This document shows, piece after piece, positions 42,001 to 51,755 of a stretch of DNA of 57,974 nt. Numbering within the stretch: the first letter of the stretch is position 1; the number at the start of each line of letters is the position of its first letter. The stretch covers positions 1 to 57,974 of the forward strand of contig JACQZG010000012.1 in assembly GCA_016213935.1 (NCBI GenBank). Reading direction: 5' to 3'. The notes under the pieces were generated by a model. The model did not search any database and had not been told where the DNA came from. It saw nothing but the letters and a program-made list of their open reading frames with translations. This DNA comes from Nitrospirota bacterium (lineage in GTDB: Bacteria > Nitrospirota > Thermodesulfovibrionia > UBA6902). The translations under genes and the position numbers were made by a program.

Positions 42001-45000
42001 ACGGGCAATGTAATAGTCAGGGCTGACGCTGAAGGCACGGCAGATTGGGATGACGGAGCGCTCTTCATGGCAAACGGCTCTCTGATAGACGCGGGAAGCG
42101 GAACTATAACATTGAGCGCTGATGAAGACATAACACTTGGCGGCCTGGTTACCACAAACGCAACTGCAGACGCGGTGAGCATCACAAGCACAAGCGGAGC
42201 GGTACTGGACGGCGGAGATTTGAATACGGACATCATTGCCAATACCGGAGGCGCTGTAACAACGATAACCGCATTTATGGGCATTGGAAGCAACGGGGTC
42301 ACGGATAACGCGCTTGAGACACAGGTGGTGCAAGTAGAACTTGTAAATACCATCGTAGGCGACATCAGGATCAATGAAGTGGCGGCAGGCGGCAACCTTA
42401 TCGTAGACCATGCGATAATGCTTGACGCGCTCGGTACCTATGACGGTGACATAAACATCAATACCGCAGACGGCGACCTTATTCTTGAGGCTAATGACGA
42501 AGACGGCTACTCCGGCGTAAGGACCAATATGGACGGCACGATCACGCTGACCGCAGGTGGCGGTATAGGCGACACGCTTTATGTCAACAGTGTTGTTGAA
42601 TCTGTGAACGGCGATATAGACATGAACGGCGCAGACAGCGTGATCTTCACGGCACCGGGTGATGTGACATCAATAACAGGAGATGTCACTGTTGATGCCA
42701 ATACATCCGGCTTAGGGGCAGGAGGAAGTGATGGTTATGTAATAACCATGGTTGACGGCACAGTGATCGATGCCGGTTCAGGAACCATATCACTAAATAA
42801 TGTCCATGCCAATGACAATAGCGGCGATATAACTGTCGGCAGGCTTTTAACTACCAATGCGACCAATACAGCAGTAACAATTAACACAGATGGCGGTGTA
42901 GTAGATACTGCTGACAGCGACGGTGTTGACATTGACGCGGCAAACGGCAGGCTGGTTATAGACGCGCAGGACGGCGTTGGTTCAACCGGCGCGATAGAGA
43001 CGACGGTTGACTCGATAGACGTTGACAACACGATCACAGGCAATATCCAGATATTTGAGTCTAACAGCATAGATGTGATACAGCTTGACAATGACATGCC
43101 GGATGATTCCAACGGGGCAACAGGCATCATCTCCCTTACCACAACAGACGGTTCAATAATAGTGGTAGAGGATGACAACACCGGAGCGCCTGAAGGAGTG
43201 CATGCCATAGACGGCAATATCCTGCTTCTTGCACAAGATGCAGACCTTCTTGATGAAACGCTGAGTAGCATCACTGTCAATGCCGCAGTTGAGACCACTG
43301 ACACCCCGGCTCCGGTTAGCCCTGCGACTATTACCATAAGGGCAGACAATGACGTAATCTTCGGAGTTGAGGGTGATGTGACAGCGCAAGGTTCAGGCAG
43401 TGTAACAGTAATAGCTGATGATGATGCTGAGGACAACGGCATTGGCGGAGCTATCTTCATGGCTGACAACACAGTGGATGCGGCAAGGATAGATGCCGGA
43501 AGCGGCCTTATAATAATGAGCGCGGATGAGAATATCACACTTGGCGGCCTGACTACCACAAACGCTACAGCTACGGCAGTGACAATTGATTCGACAAGCG
43601 GAGCTATTCTTGACGGCGGTGATGTTTATGTCAACATTGACGCCAACAGCGATGATGAGGATTCAGGCGCTGACCTTACGGCAGTGACCGGCATCGGCAC
43701 TGATGCAAACGCGATTGAGACCACGCTTGAGCAGTTGCAGGCAGATACGGTGAGCGGTGACATCCATGTCAGGAACACCGCCGGTGATGACGTTGACCTG
43801 AGTGGCGACCTGAATATCACTGGCACCGGAGTAGGGATAACGGACGGCGCATTCGGTGACAACATCACAATAGAGACCGCAAGCCCGCTTAACGTGAATG
43901 CGGCAGTAACAAACACCGGCGGCAACAATAACAACGGAGTAGGGAGCATCACGCTCGCGGCAGAAGGCAGCGCGGCATCAGATGACCTGACGATTGATGC
44001 GGCGATATCAACGGTCTGCACAAATGCCGCGAATTGCGCGCTATATGGTTATGGCGACATATCGCTGTATGCCGGTGACGATGTTGTCCATGATTCAGGG
44101 GCAGCAGGAAGCGGTGACATTACAGCTGCTGGGTCAGGGGACATCGATGTTCACGCCGGAGTTAATTACAACAACGGGACGCCGACAACCGGCAACGCGG
44201 ATTCAGACATAACAATGGCAGATGGCCGCATCATAACATCGGGAAGCGGCAACATAACAATAACCGCGACTGATAATGCTGCAGTCAGCATAGTGAGCAC
44301 CACAGGCGATGTGAGCATCAGCGCTGACGACAGCACATATCAGGCGGCAAGCGGTGACGGAGCGATAACTGATGTACTCTCAGGAGAGGCGTCAAACGTC
44401 ATAGCAGACGATCTCACAATGAGCGCGGCAACAGGAATCGGTTCAGGTATTGCCGGCGACGTCAATGACATTGACACAACAGTCGCGACCGTGATAGCCG
44501 ATAACTCCACAAGCGGCACCATCAACATAGATGAGACAAACGCCCTGACGGTGCTTGGTGCTTATCAGGCAAATGACGACAGCATCACGATCATAGCCGG
44601 CACTACGCTCACGGTTGGGGAGAGCGGCACAGGCGTAATTATTGATAACATTGCAGGCGGTGCTGACTCAGACATCTTCCTGAGGGCAGAGGACGGCAAC
44701 CTTGATGTCGATCAGGTTGTGAGGAATGACAGCAATGTTGCGACATCGGATATTGACATTGACGCCATTGACGGCGCAGCAGCGGCATCAGCAAATATTG
44801 ATATAACAGCCGCTGTGACAGCAGAAGAAGGCAACATTAGGATAGTGGCTGACGATGACATCGACTTCGGGATCGGCGGCGACGTCACAACCAACACTAC
44901 CGTGAATACAGTGTACGTGAGAGTTACAGCCGACGATGACGGCGACTCAAACGGCGGCATCTTTATGGATGACAACGACGATCTCCTTAACGGCGACTCG

Positions 45001-48000
45001 GCAGTCATTGATTCAAACACCGGGTTCATTCAAATGACTGCGGCCGAAGACATCATGCTTGGAAGCCTTACATCAACCGGCGACACGGCGAGCTTTGTAG
45101 AGATATATGTAAGCTCAAGCTCAGGCTCTATCATAGACGGCGGCGACTCGGCAGTTGATATTGACGCCAATACAGGCGACAACTCCACGGCAGTCCTGAT
45201 AGCCGCAGGAGAGGCGTACAGCGGTTCAGGCACGGGCGAGGGTATCGGCGAAGACAGCAACGGGCTTGAGACGACTATAAGGAACATAGCCGCCACGACA
45301 CTGAGCGGTGACATAAATATCAATAATACCGGCCCGCTTGATATAGAGAACAGCAGTTCCCCGTTATACGGCGGCGCAGGAAGCGGAAGGCCTAATGGCG
45401 TGACTATAACAGCTGGCGGTGGCGATGCGGATGACAATATTACAGTAACCGCATCAAGCCCGCTTACCGTAAATGCGGTGGTAACAAACAATGTAGGCGG
45501 TGATATTCTTCTCGCGGCAGAGGGCACCACAGCCGGCGCCGGCCTTGCGGGTGACAATCTGATGATCAACGCCAATGTGAGCGCCTTAGGAGGAAACGGC
45601 AACATCAGCCTCTACGCAGGGCATTATATTGACCTCGCAACTACGGTGACCGTGCACGCTGACGGTTCAGGAGATATCCTGGCAAGCGCAGGCGAAAACT
45701 ATGCCATAGCCACAGGCCACAGGCACAACGGAAGCGGCGCAAACACCGCTGATGTGAACATGCAGAGTGGCTCTATCATCGAGACGCAGGACGGCGACAT
45801 AACGCTCCGCGCATCCGGCGATGTCCTTCTTAGCAGAGTGAATGCTGATGCGGACAATGATGCTGTTGCCGGGAATCCGGCGGTTGATGATGCCAATATC
45901 GGAGATGTGACCATAACAGCCGATTATGACGGTGTCAACGGCGGGCTGAGTGACAACACCGGCTATATATCAGAGGTTCTCAGCGGCGGCTCAGGCGACG
46001 GCGAGACAATAAACATAATTGCCGAATTGGCGACGCTCCGCGCGGCAACAGGCATAGGCGCTGTGGCGGCAGACGGTGACATAGAGACCAGCATCGAAAG
46101 GCTTGACGCGATTAATAATGTGACAACATCTCTCAGAACAGCCGATGTCAGCAGCGACATTGTCATATTTGAGGATGCTACCGGTGTTGATGCCGTGGAT
46201 GTCGATCTTTGGATCGACCGCGCGTGGCAGATGGATTCATCTCCTCACGGTGTTGAAAACGACGGCGATATAAACATCCAGACAGAAAACGGCAACCTTA
46301 CCGTGTACGCGGGCAAGTTCGGGGTGGCGGCATACGATGACGGCACAGTCACATTGACAGCAGGCAACAACGACGTGACATACACTGAAGACCTCGTGAT
46401 AGATGATGCGATAGATACAGAGCGCGGCAAGGTGACGCTCACATCTGAGGATGATGACGTCAGGTTTGGGGTCGAGGGTGATGTTACAACAACATCTGGA
46501 GAGATTGAGGTCAATGCAACATCTGAGAACGACGCACCAGGGGGCGATGATGCCGGAGCTGTGATCTTTATGGCAGACAACGGACTTTCTGGAGAAGCGG
46601 CAGACACCGCTATCCTTAATGCCGGCGACGACATTATTGACCTTAACGCTGACGAGAGGATAACACTCGGCGGGCTTATAACAACAAGCACCTCCTCGGT
46701 ACTGGGGTCTGAGGCTGTGAATATCAATTCTGACGACGCCGATGTAGTTGACGGCGGCGACACAGCCATAGATATCGTTGCCAACTCAGGCAGGGTGGTG
46801 ATAGATGCTGTGACAGGTGTAGGAGAAACACTTTTTGCTCCTGCGGCAGACGCGGCTATTGAGACATCAGCGGGTTCGCTTGATGTTGACAATATTGACG
46901 GCGACTCACCCGCAATATCTGCTGACGGCGCGATAGCGATCGATGAGACTGATGACGTAACGGTAATAGAACTTGATAACAACGCCCTCAAGACGAGCGA
47001 CACTGACGGCGACATAACGCTCACAGCGGGCGGCACCATAACAGTGGCTGACAACAGCGACGGCGGAGTCGGCGTAATAGCGGTTGACGGCGACATTCTG
47101 CTCGATGCAAACGGCGTTGCAAGCTCTATAAAGGTTTATGATGAGGTGACGACAGCCGGTAACGAGTCTATCCAGATACTGGCTGATGATGATGTCATCT
47201 TCAGTGTAGAGGGGGATGTAACAGCGACAGGAACCGGTGATATAACAATAAAGGGCGATGCTGAAGGAACAGCAGACGGCGACGAAGGTGCGGTGACGAT
47301 GTCTGATATCGTACAGGGCGGCGGGCCGGATACAACACTCATCAATGCTGATTCAGGCACCATAACTGTGACCGCGGATGAGGATATAACCATCGGCCGC
47401 CTCTACACAACTAACGCAACCGCTAATGCGGTAAGGATAACAAGCACAAGCGGAGCAGTCATTGATGCAGGCGACAGCCCTGACCTCAATGTAGGCGGAA
47501 GCACGGCGGATATATCCGCAAACAGCACAGGCGCCATAACAACGATAAGCGCGGTTCAGGGCATAGGCTCAAGGCTCCTGCCTGACCATGATTCAACAGC
47601 TACTGTAAACCCGGCTGACTCTGCCATAGAGACAGAGGTCTATGAGATAGCTCTTGACAACGCCTCAACAGGCGACATCAGGATAGTTGAGATAGACTTC
47701 AATACCGTTGCGGAGGCGATAGACAACCTGATAGTTGACCACGCGGTAATGGCAGACCCGTTTGCCTCGCTTGACGGCGATATCAGCATACAGACCACAA
47801 ACGGCGACCTTATAATAGAGGTCCCGGATGCCGGCGAGACGCTTGGCAACGGCACAAACGGCGTCAGCACCAGGATGGACGGCACAATAACTCTGATAGC
47901 AGGCGGCAGGCTTGCCAACAATGACAGTGATTTGATGATAAATGCGGGCATCGACTCGATAGACGGTGATATAACTCTGACGGCTGATGATGATGTCTTC

Positions 48001-50948
48001 TTCAACTCCAGCACGGCAACTGACGGCGATACTGACGGCGATGTGACCACGATAACCGGTGACGTCAGGGTGACTGCTGATGCTGACAACGACAATACCG
48101 CTGCTGCAACCGGCGGTGAGATATTCATGGCTGATGACGATACCGACGAGATCGGCGGCGGCGCGGGCCTCAGCCTCGCGGAGATAGACGCAGGCACAGG
48201 CACCATCACAATGAGGGCTGACGGCGATGTGACGCTCGGCCAGCTCAGGACGACCAATGATACTAACTCGGCTGTTGTAATCCAGAGCAAGAACGCTGGC
48301 ATAATCGACGGCGGCGACGGCACAGGCGGTACAGGCAGGACTGAGGACATTATTGCACCTTACGGCCGTATCGTGATGGATGCCGTTACAGGCATAGGCT
48401 CAACACTTCTTAACCCACCTGCCGGCTCTCCGGGGCCTGACGATGCCGCTATTGAGATCGACGGCGACTCGGTTGATGCGGAGAATCTTGACACAGAGCC
48501 TGAAAATAATGCCACGGCAGCAGGCAATATCGACCTGTTGGAGAGCGATGATATAGATGTGGTACAACTCGTCAACCGGGTTGCAAATGATGAGAATGCG
48601 GCCACTGGAACCATAACGCTCAGGACGATAGACGGCACTATAACCCTTATTGAGGATAACGATACCGGTGACGCAGAAGGCGTGAGAGCCATAGACGGCA
48701 ACATCGTTCTTGATGCAAATGATACAAACAGCGGCGATGACCCGGAGAGGCAGAGCAAGCTCATAATCAACGCTCCGATAACAAATACAGACAGAGGCAA
48801 CATAACATTGCTTGCTGATGACAACGTGGAGTTCGGGCTTGAGGGCGATGTGACGATAACGGATACAGGAGTTACTACTGCACAGACTAATGCAGGGGAT
48901 GTGATAGTCGAGGCAGATGATGACGCAGTTGCTGACGCGGGTGTGGGCGGTGCGATAATAATGTCTGACAACAATGAGACTGACTATCCTGCAAGAGCTG
49001 ATGCTACGGTGATAGATACTTTCGCAGGCCTTATCAGGATGTCTGCTGACGAGGATATAATCGTTGGACAACTGACAACCGGACATAATGCTGCCGGAGA
49101 GATAGAGGTTGTGCTTGAGAGCATGAACGGCTCAATCCTTGACGCGGGCGACAGCGCAAACGGCGCGACAGGCGTCTCAGACATAGTGGTTGACAAACAG
49201 TACGGCTCGGTTGCCCTTATTGCAGAGCACGGCATTGGCACTGATGCTAACTCTATTGAAACTACACTTAGAGAAGTGGCGGCTACCACTGAAGACGGTG
49301 ATATTCATATCCGTGACGTAGATGTAAGCGTCATTGACGGCCTCTATGTGGTTGACATGAGCGGGTATATATCAGCAATAGATCCTCTCAAAGGCAGCGG
49401 CCAGCCTGACGGCGTGACCATAGAAGACGGTATGGTGGATGACAACATAACGATAATCGCGGCGAGCCCGCTCACAATTGACGCGCCTGTCACAAATACT
49501 GGCGGAAGCAGCGGCGAGCCGTATACGGCTACGGCGACATCACTTTCTATGCCGGTGATGACATCTACCAGAATGCAGGAGTGACTGTAATGTCAGACGG
49601 CATCGGAAGCATCAATTACCACGCAGGCGTTGATTACAACAAGGGCATGCTGAGGACTGGGTTCAACAACTCATTCCCGGGGCTTGACAGCGACGTAGTG
49701 ATGGCATCAACTGCCGATGTAGTGAGCGAGGACGGCGACATCACGATGACCGCTACCGATAATGTAGTTCTTGGCAGGGATGCGTCAGGCGGAGTCAGGA
49801 CTGGCGGCACTGTCACCATCACAGCAGATGACAACACAGATTATGACCTTATCCCAGGCAACACTAATGGGCTCGCTGACGGGGTCGGCGCGATAACCGC
49901 CAATACCCACATGGCAGGCGCTGACCTCGAGATAGTGGCTCCGACGATCATACTCAGCGCCGCATCAGGCATCGGCGCGGGAAGGACCCCGGCATTCCCG
50001 GATGTCCTCCATATCAGCGGAGAGACGGTGACAGGCACTGTAACAAGCGTTGACGCAGATATAAATATTGACAATACCGCCACAACGGATACACTGGTTT
50101 CATTGACGGCAAGCGGCAACTCCGCAGACTCAGGAACCAGCGCAGATATCATATACAATCAGACAGGCGGCTATGAGCTTGATATCACAGCCACCACGGT
50201 TGACGGCGACATCACGATAGACAATGACGGGAATATAATCGCAAGGTATGTGAGCGCTACCACAACTGATGACGGCGGCTTCATTGATGACCCATATCAT
50301 ATGACTGACCAGGATGGCGATGTTTATATCACAGCCACTGACGGCGGCGATATTACGATAATGGATATAATCGCTACCGACACAGCATATCTCACGGCTT
50401 CTACAGGTGACATAAACGGCGTGACTGACTTCAGCCATGTTAGCCATACTGTGACAGAGTGGGGTGAGGGGCAGGGCGTGATAGATGCCTACAAGACGGT
50501 TATAAGGACAGAGACGATAGGCCTTGAGTTCACACCTGTGCTGAATGTCGAGTTCCTCGACCTCATTCTCACTGATTCAAGCCAGCTCAGGTCAGGCTGG
50601 ATACTAAGAGGCCCGAGATTTGACGACCAGAGGAATATAAGGATTGATTACCCTGTACCGCCTCCGGGCCCCGGATATCGCAATGACCTTATAGCTCCGG
50701 GCGTGGTGAGGGTGGGAAACTGGTACTTCCAGAATCCTGTTTACAACGAGCAGGCCAACAGAGACCTGAATGAAGAGTATTACATGTACCTCAATAATGT
50801 CCTCAGCACATTCGCGGATGAACTGAGCACCAGCGACGAGGCGTGGAAGTTCAGGGCATTCTATGAGGAGCAGTTCGTTTACATGGATATCTCTCTTCTG
50901 ACGCCTCTCGGTGAGATGGGGCTTATAGAGAAAGAGAAGAAAAAATAA
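20412..50948 (+). CDS. giant TpsA exoprotein (filamentous hemagglutinin-like), interrupted by two cancelling frameshifts
   Basis: Secreted two-partner-system substrate. Read across both shifts, the gene spans 10,179 codons including the stop (about 10,178 residues). Frame 0 is open from 20412 to 37142, frame 1 from about 37069 to 49584 and frame 0 again to 50948. The first shift is near 37065-37072 and the second near 49527-49532; one adds and one removes a base, and protein repeats continue across both. Domains: signal peptide and TPS domain (residues 1 to about 220); RTX-like GGxGxD region (about 620-1080); a triple 501-nt repeat (about 1366-1740); long beta-helix-type repeats rich in Gly, Asp, Thr, Asn and Ala; a module array at 39.9-49.4 kb; and a repeat-free tail from 50443. 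I found only four cysteines apart from the frameshifted tail of the first open frame. It probably forms a long extracellular fibre or adhesin; its ligand is unknown. Confidence 0.9.
22266..23660 (+). repeat. RTX-like GGxGxD repeats within the giant exoprotein
   Basis: About 14 units resembling the nonapeptide GGxGxDxhx occur here, for example GGAGDDTLE, GGTGADTFEF, GGAGNDIINL, GGTGTDTVTV, GGTGADTINI and GGLGSDTLAQ. They are spaced irregularly by 15-70 residues inside larger modules containing ANAWVVTGANTGTV-type segments. True RTX blocks are contiguous. Calcium binding is possible but not shown. Confidence 0.75.
24507..25620 (+). repeat. tandem 501-nt repeat (two full copies and a partial third)
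   Basis: The landmark ACAGG(A/T/C)ACATTCGG, coding for TGTFGA, recurs at 24507, 25008 and 25509, exactly 501 bases (167 codons) apart. Each full copy also carries NINAGITAAT, VNAATGNTIQT, GDLDIQ and FLAAVTDT. Internal gains and losses compensate so that the period is kept. The third copy is cut after about 110 bases. Confidence 0.8.
37062..37072 (+). other. frameshift point 1 in the giant exoprotein gene
   Basis: Frame 0 reads sensibly to ...DIFLSS and then degenerates into a Cys/Arg-rich tail ending at 37142. Frame 1 takes over with AAG at 37069 (KVVAGDTVSLTAANGIG...). Removing one base, such as the G at 37068, joins the two. The site is not a homopolymer. Confidence 0.85.
39900..49400 (+). 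repeat. array of long degenerate modules in the second half of the giant exoprotein
   Basis: A marker of type h-D-A-G-S-G-x-I, followed by SADEDITLGGL and then a DGGD motif, recurs at 39952, 40675, 41413, 42088, 42769, 43492, 45010, 46618, 47344, 48187 and 49015. Most steps are 675-843 bases. The two steps of about 1.5-1.6 kb contain a second module type ending in a SGDIHI...ITVTASSPLTVNA...DISLYAGDD sequence. That second type occurs near 38.8, 40.2, 43.75, 45.3 and 49.3 kb. The copies are diverged but clearly related. Confidence 0.8.
49527..49532 (+). other. frameshift point 2 in the giant exoprotein gene
   Basis: Frame 1 reads ...SSGEPYTA and then a non-homologous tail to the stop at 49584. 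Frame 0 from TAC at 49530 reads YGDITFYAGDDIYQNAGV, which matches the parallel modules YGDISLYAGDD (near 44.05 kb) and GNISLYAGHY (near 45.6 kb). A single missing base at about 49529 explains the change and restores the original frame. Confidence 0.87.
50443..50945 (+). other. unique C-terminal tail of the giant exoprotein
   Basis: The last 168 residues or so lack the Gly/Asp/Thr repeats. They are rich in aromatic and charged residues (SGWILRGPRFDDQRNIRIDY, VGNWYFQNPVYNEQANRDLN, helical YYMYLNNVLSTFADELS) and end in a lysine-rich IEKEKKK. No cysteine pair for an HMW-type anchor is present. It could serve as a surface-retention or interaction domain. I do not recognise the family. Confidence 0.6.
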
Positions 50949-50976
50949 AATATCGAATTTCAAGGAGGAATGATTA

Positions 50977-51480
50977 GTGAAAAAATTAGTTACCGCAGTA
51001 ATTGCCGGAGTATTATTGTTGGCTTTCAATGCTTATGCTGACAATGTGGGATTTATCAATGTGCAGAAACTCGTATCAGACTCGAAGATGGGCAAAAAGG
51101 CGACTGCCGAGATACAGAAGCTCAAAGATACCGAGAATGAAAAACTGAACAAGATTCGCGCTGAATTTGAAAAACTGAAGGAGTCGTTTAAGGCGGAAAG
51201 CCAGAAGCAGGATGCCAACAAGGAAGAACTGAAGATATTGATTGACAAGATACAGCTTAAGGAGAAGGAATTCAAGAGGCTTGCTGATGACTCCAAAGAG
51301 TTGCTTGCAAAGAAGGACAGGGAGCTTGTGCTTGATATACTTCAGAAGGCTGACCCGTTGCTTAAGGAAATAGCCAAGAAAAATGGTTATACGATTATTT
51401 TAAAAGATAGAAACGAGATGGCATATCTTGACCCCAAAGTGGATATAACGGACGAGGTCATTAAAAAGCTTGATAAGTAA
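50977..51480 (+). CDS. Skp/OmpH-like periplasmic chaperone
   Basis: This 167-residue protein has a signal peptide (VTAVIAGVLLLAFNAYA) followed by DNVGFINVQKLVSDSKMGKK, the OmpH/Skp start, a long charged coiled coil (about residues 45-125) and a C-terminal beta part (GYTIILKDRNEMAYLDPKVDIT). Family members hold unfolded outer-membrane and secreted proteins in the periplasm. It starts with GTG after AAGGAGG, 28 bases beyond the giant gene, and ends at a strong terminator. It is therefore probably co-transcribed with the TPS pair and may serve the giant exoprotein or the TpsB barrel. Usually skp lies next to bamA, which is not seen here, so this copy may be a dedicated one. Confidence 0.88.
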   Translation: MKKLVTAVIAGVLLLAFNAYADNVGFINVQKLVSDSKMGKKATAEIQKLKDTENEKLNKIRAEFEKLKESFKAESQKQDANKEELKILIDKIQLKEKEFKRLADDSKELLAKKDRELVLDILQKADPLLKEIAKKNGYTIILKDRNEMAYLDPKVDITDEVIKKLDK

Positions 51481-51493
51481 TTCATGATTTTTG

Positions 51494-51537
51494 AGAGGCA
51501 GGAACCCGATGAGATCGGGCTCCTGCCTCTTTTTTTT
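51494..51537 (+). terminator. Rho-independent terminator of the TPS operon
   Basis: A 17-bp stem with one mismatch (51494-51510 and 51514-51530) and a 3-nt loop is followed by eight T on the plus strand. It lies 13 bases after the chaperone stop codon. Confidence 0.93.
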
Positions 51538-51632
51538 GGCGAGACTGACAAACAAGTTTAAACATTAATCCGAAGCAAAGTTTTAAGGAATTATTTTGAT
51601 CAAAAAAAGCGACGAATAATCGTGGGGAAAGA

Positions 51633-51708
51633 TGGTGGGCAGTCGCAGAATCGAACTGCGGACACGAGGCTTTTCAGGCCTCTGCTCTACCGACTGAGCT
51701 AACTGCCC
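51633..51708 (-). tRNA. tRNA-Phe (GAA)
   Basis: The minus strand folds into a 76-base cloverleaf. The 7-bp acceptor stem GGGCAGT/ACTGCCC has discriminator A and an encoded CCA (51633-51635). The D arm contains AGCTCAGTCGGTAGAGC. The anticodon stem GAGGC/GCCTC closes the loop CTGAAAA with anticodon GAA, and the T arm contains GTTCGATTC. It is the only tRNA I found in the window. Confidence 0.96.
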
Positions 51709-51755
51709 GTGAGATGCAATTATAACCTATACTTTCCGTTGTTTTCAATCATCAT

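Noticed and set aside
39900..49400. CRISPR-like or satellite repeat array
   Set aside because: The repeats are long, diverged and in coding frame, without short identical repeats and unique spacers.
37240..49584. A separate 4,114-residue gene starting with GTG at 37240
   Set aside because: The frame is open upstream to about 37069 with no start signal or ribosome site, and the sequence continues the preceding protein. It is a middle part of the giant gene.
49581..50948. A separate 455-residue gene after the giant gene
   Set aside because: Frame 0 is already coding from 49530 with clear homology to other modules, so it is the 3' part of the same gene.
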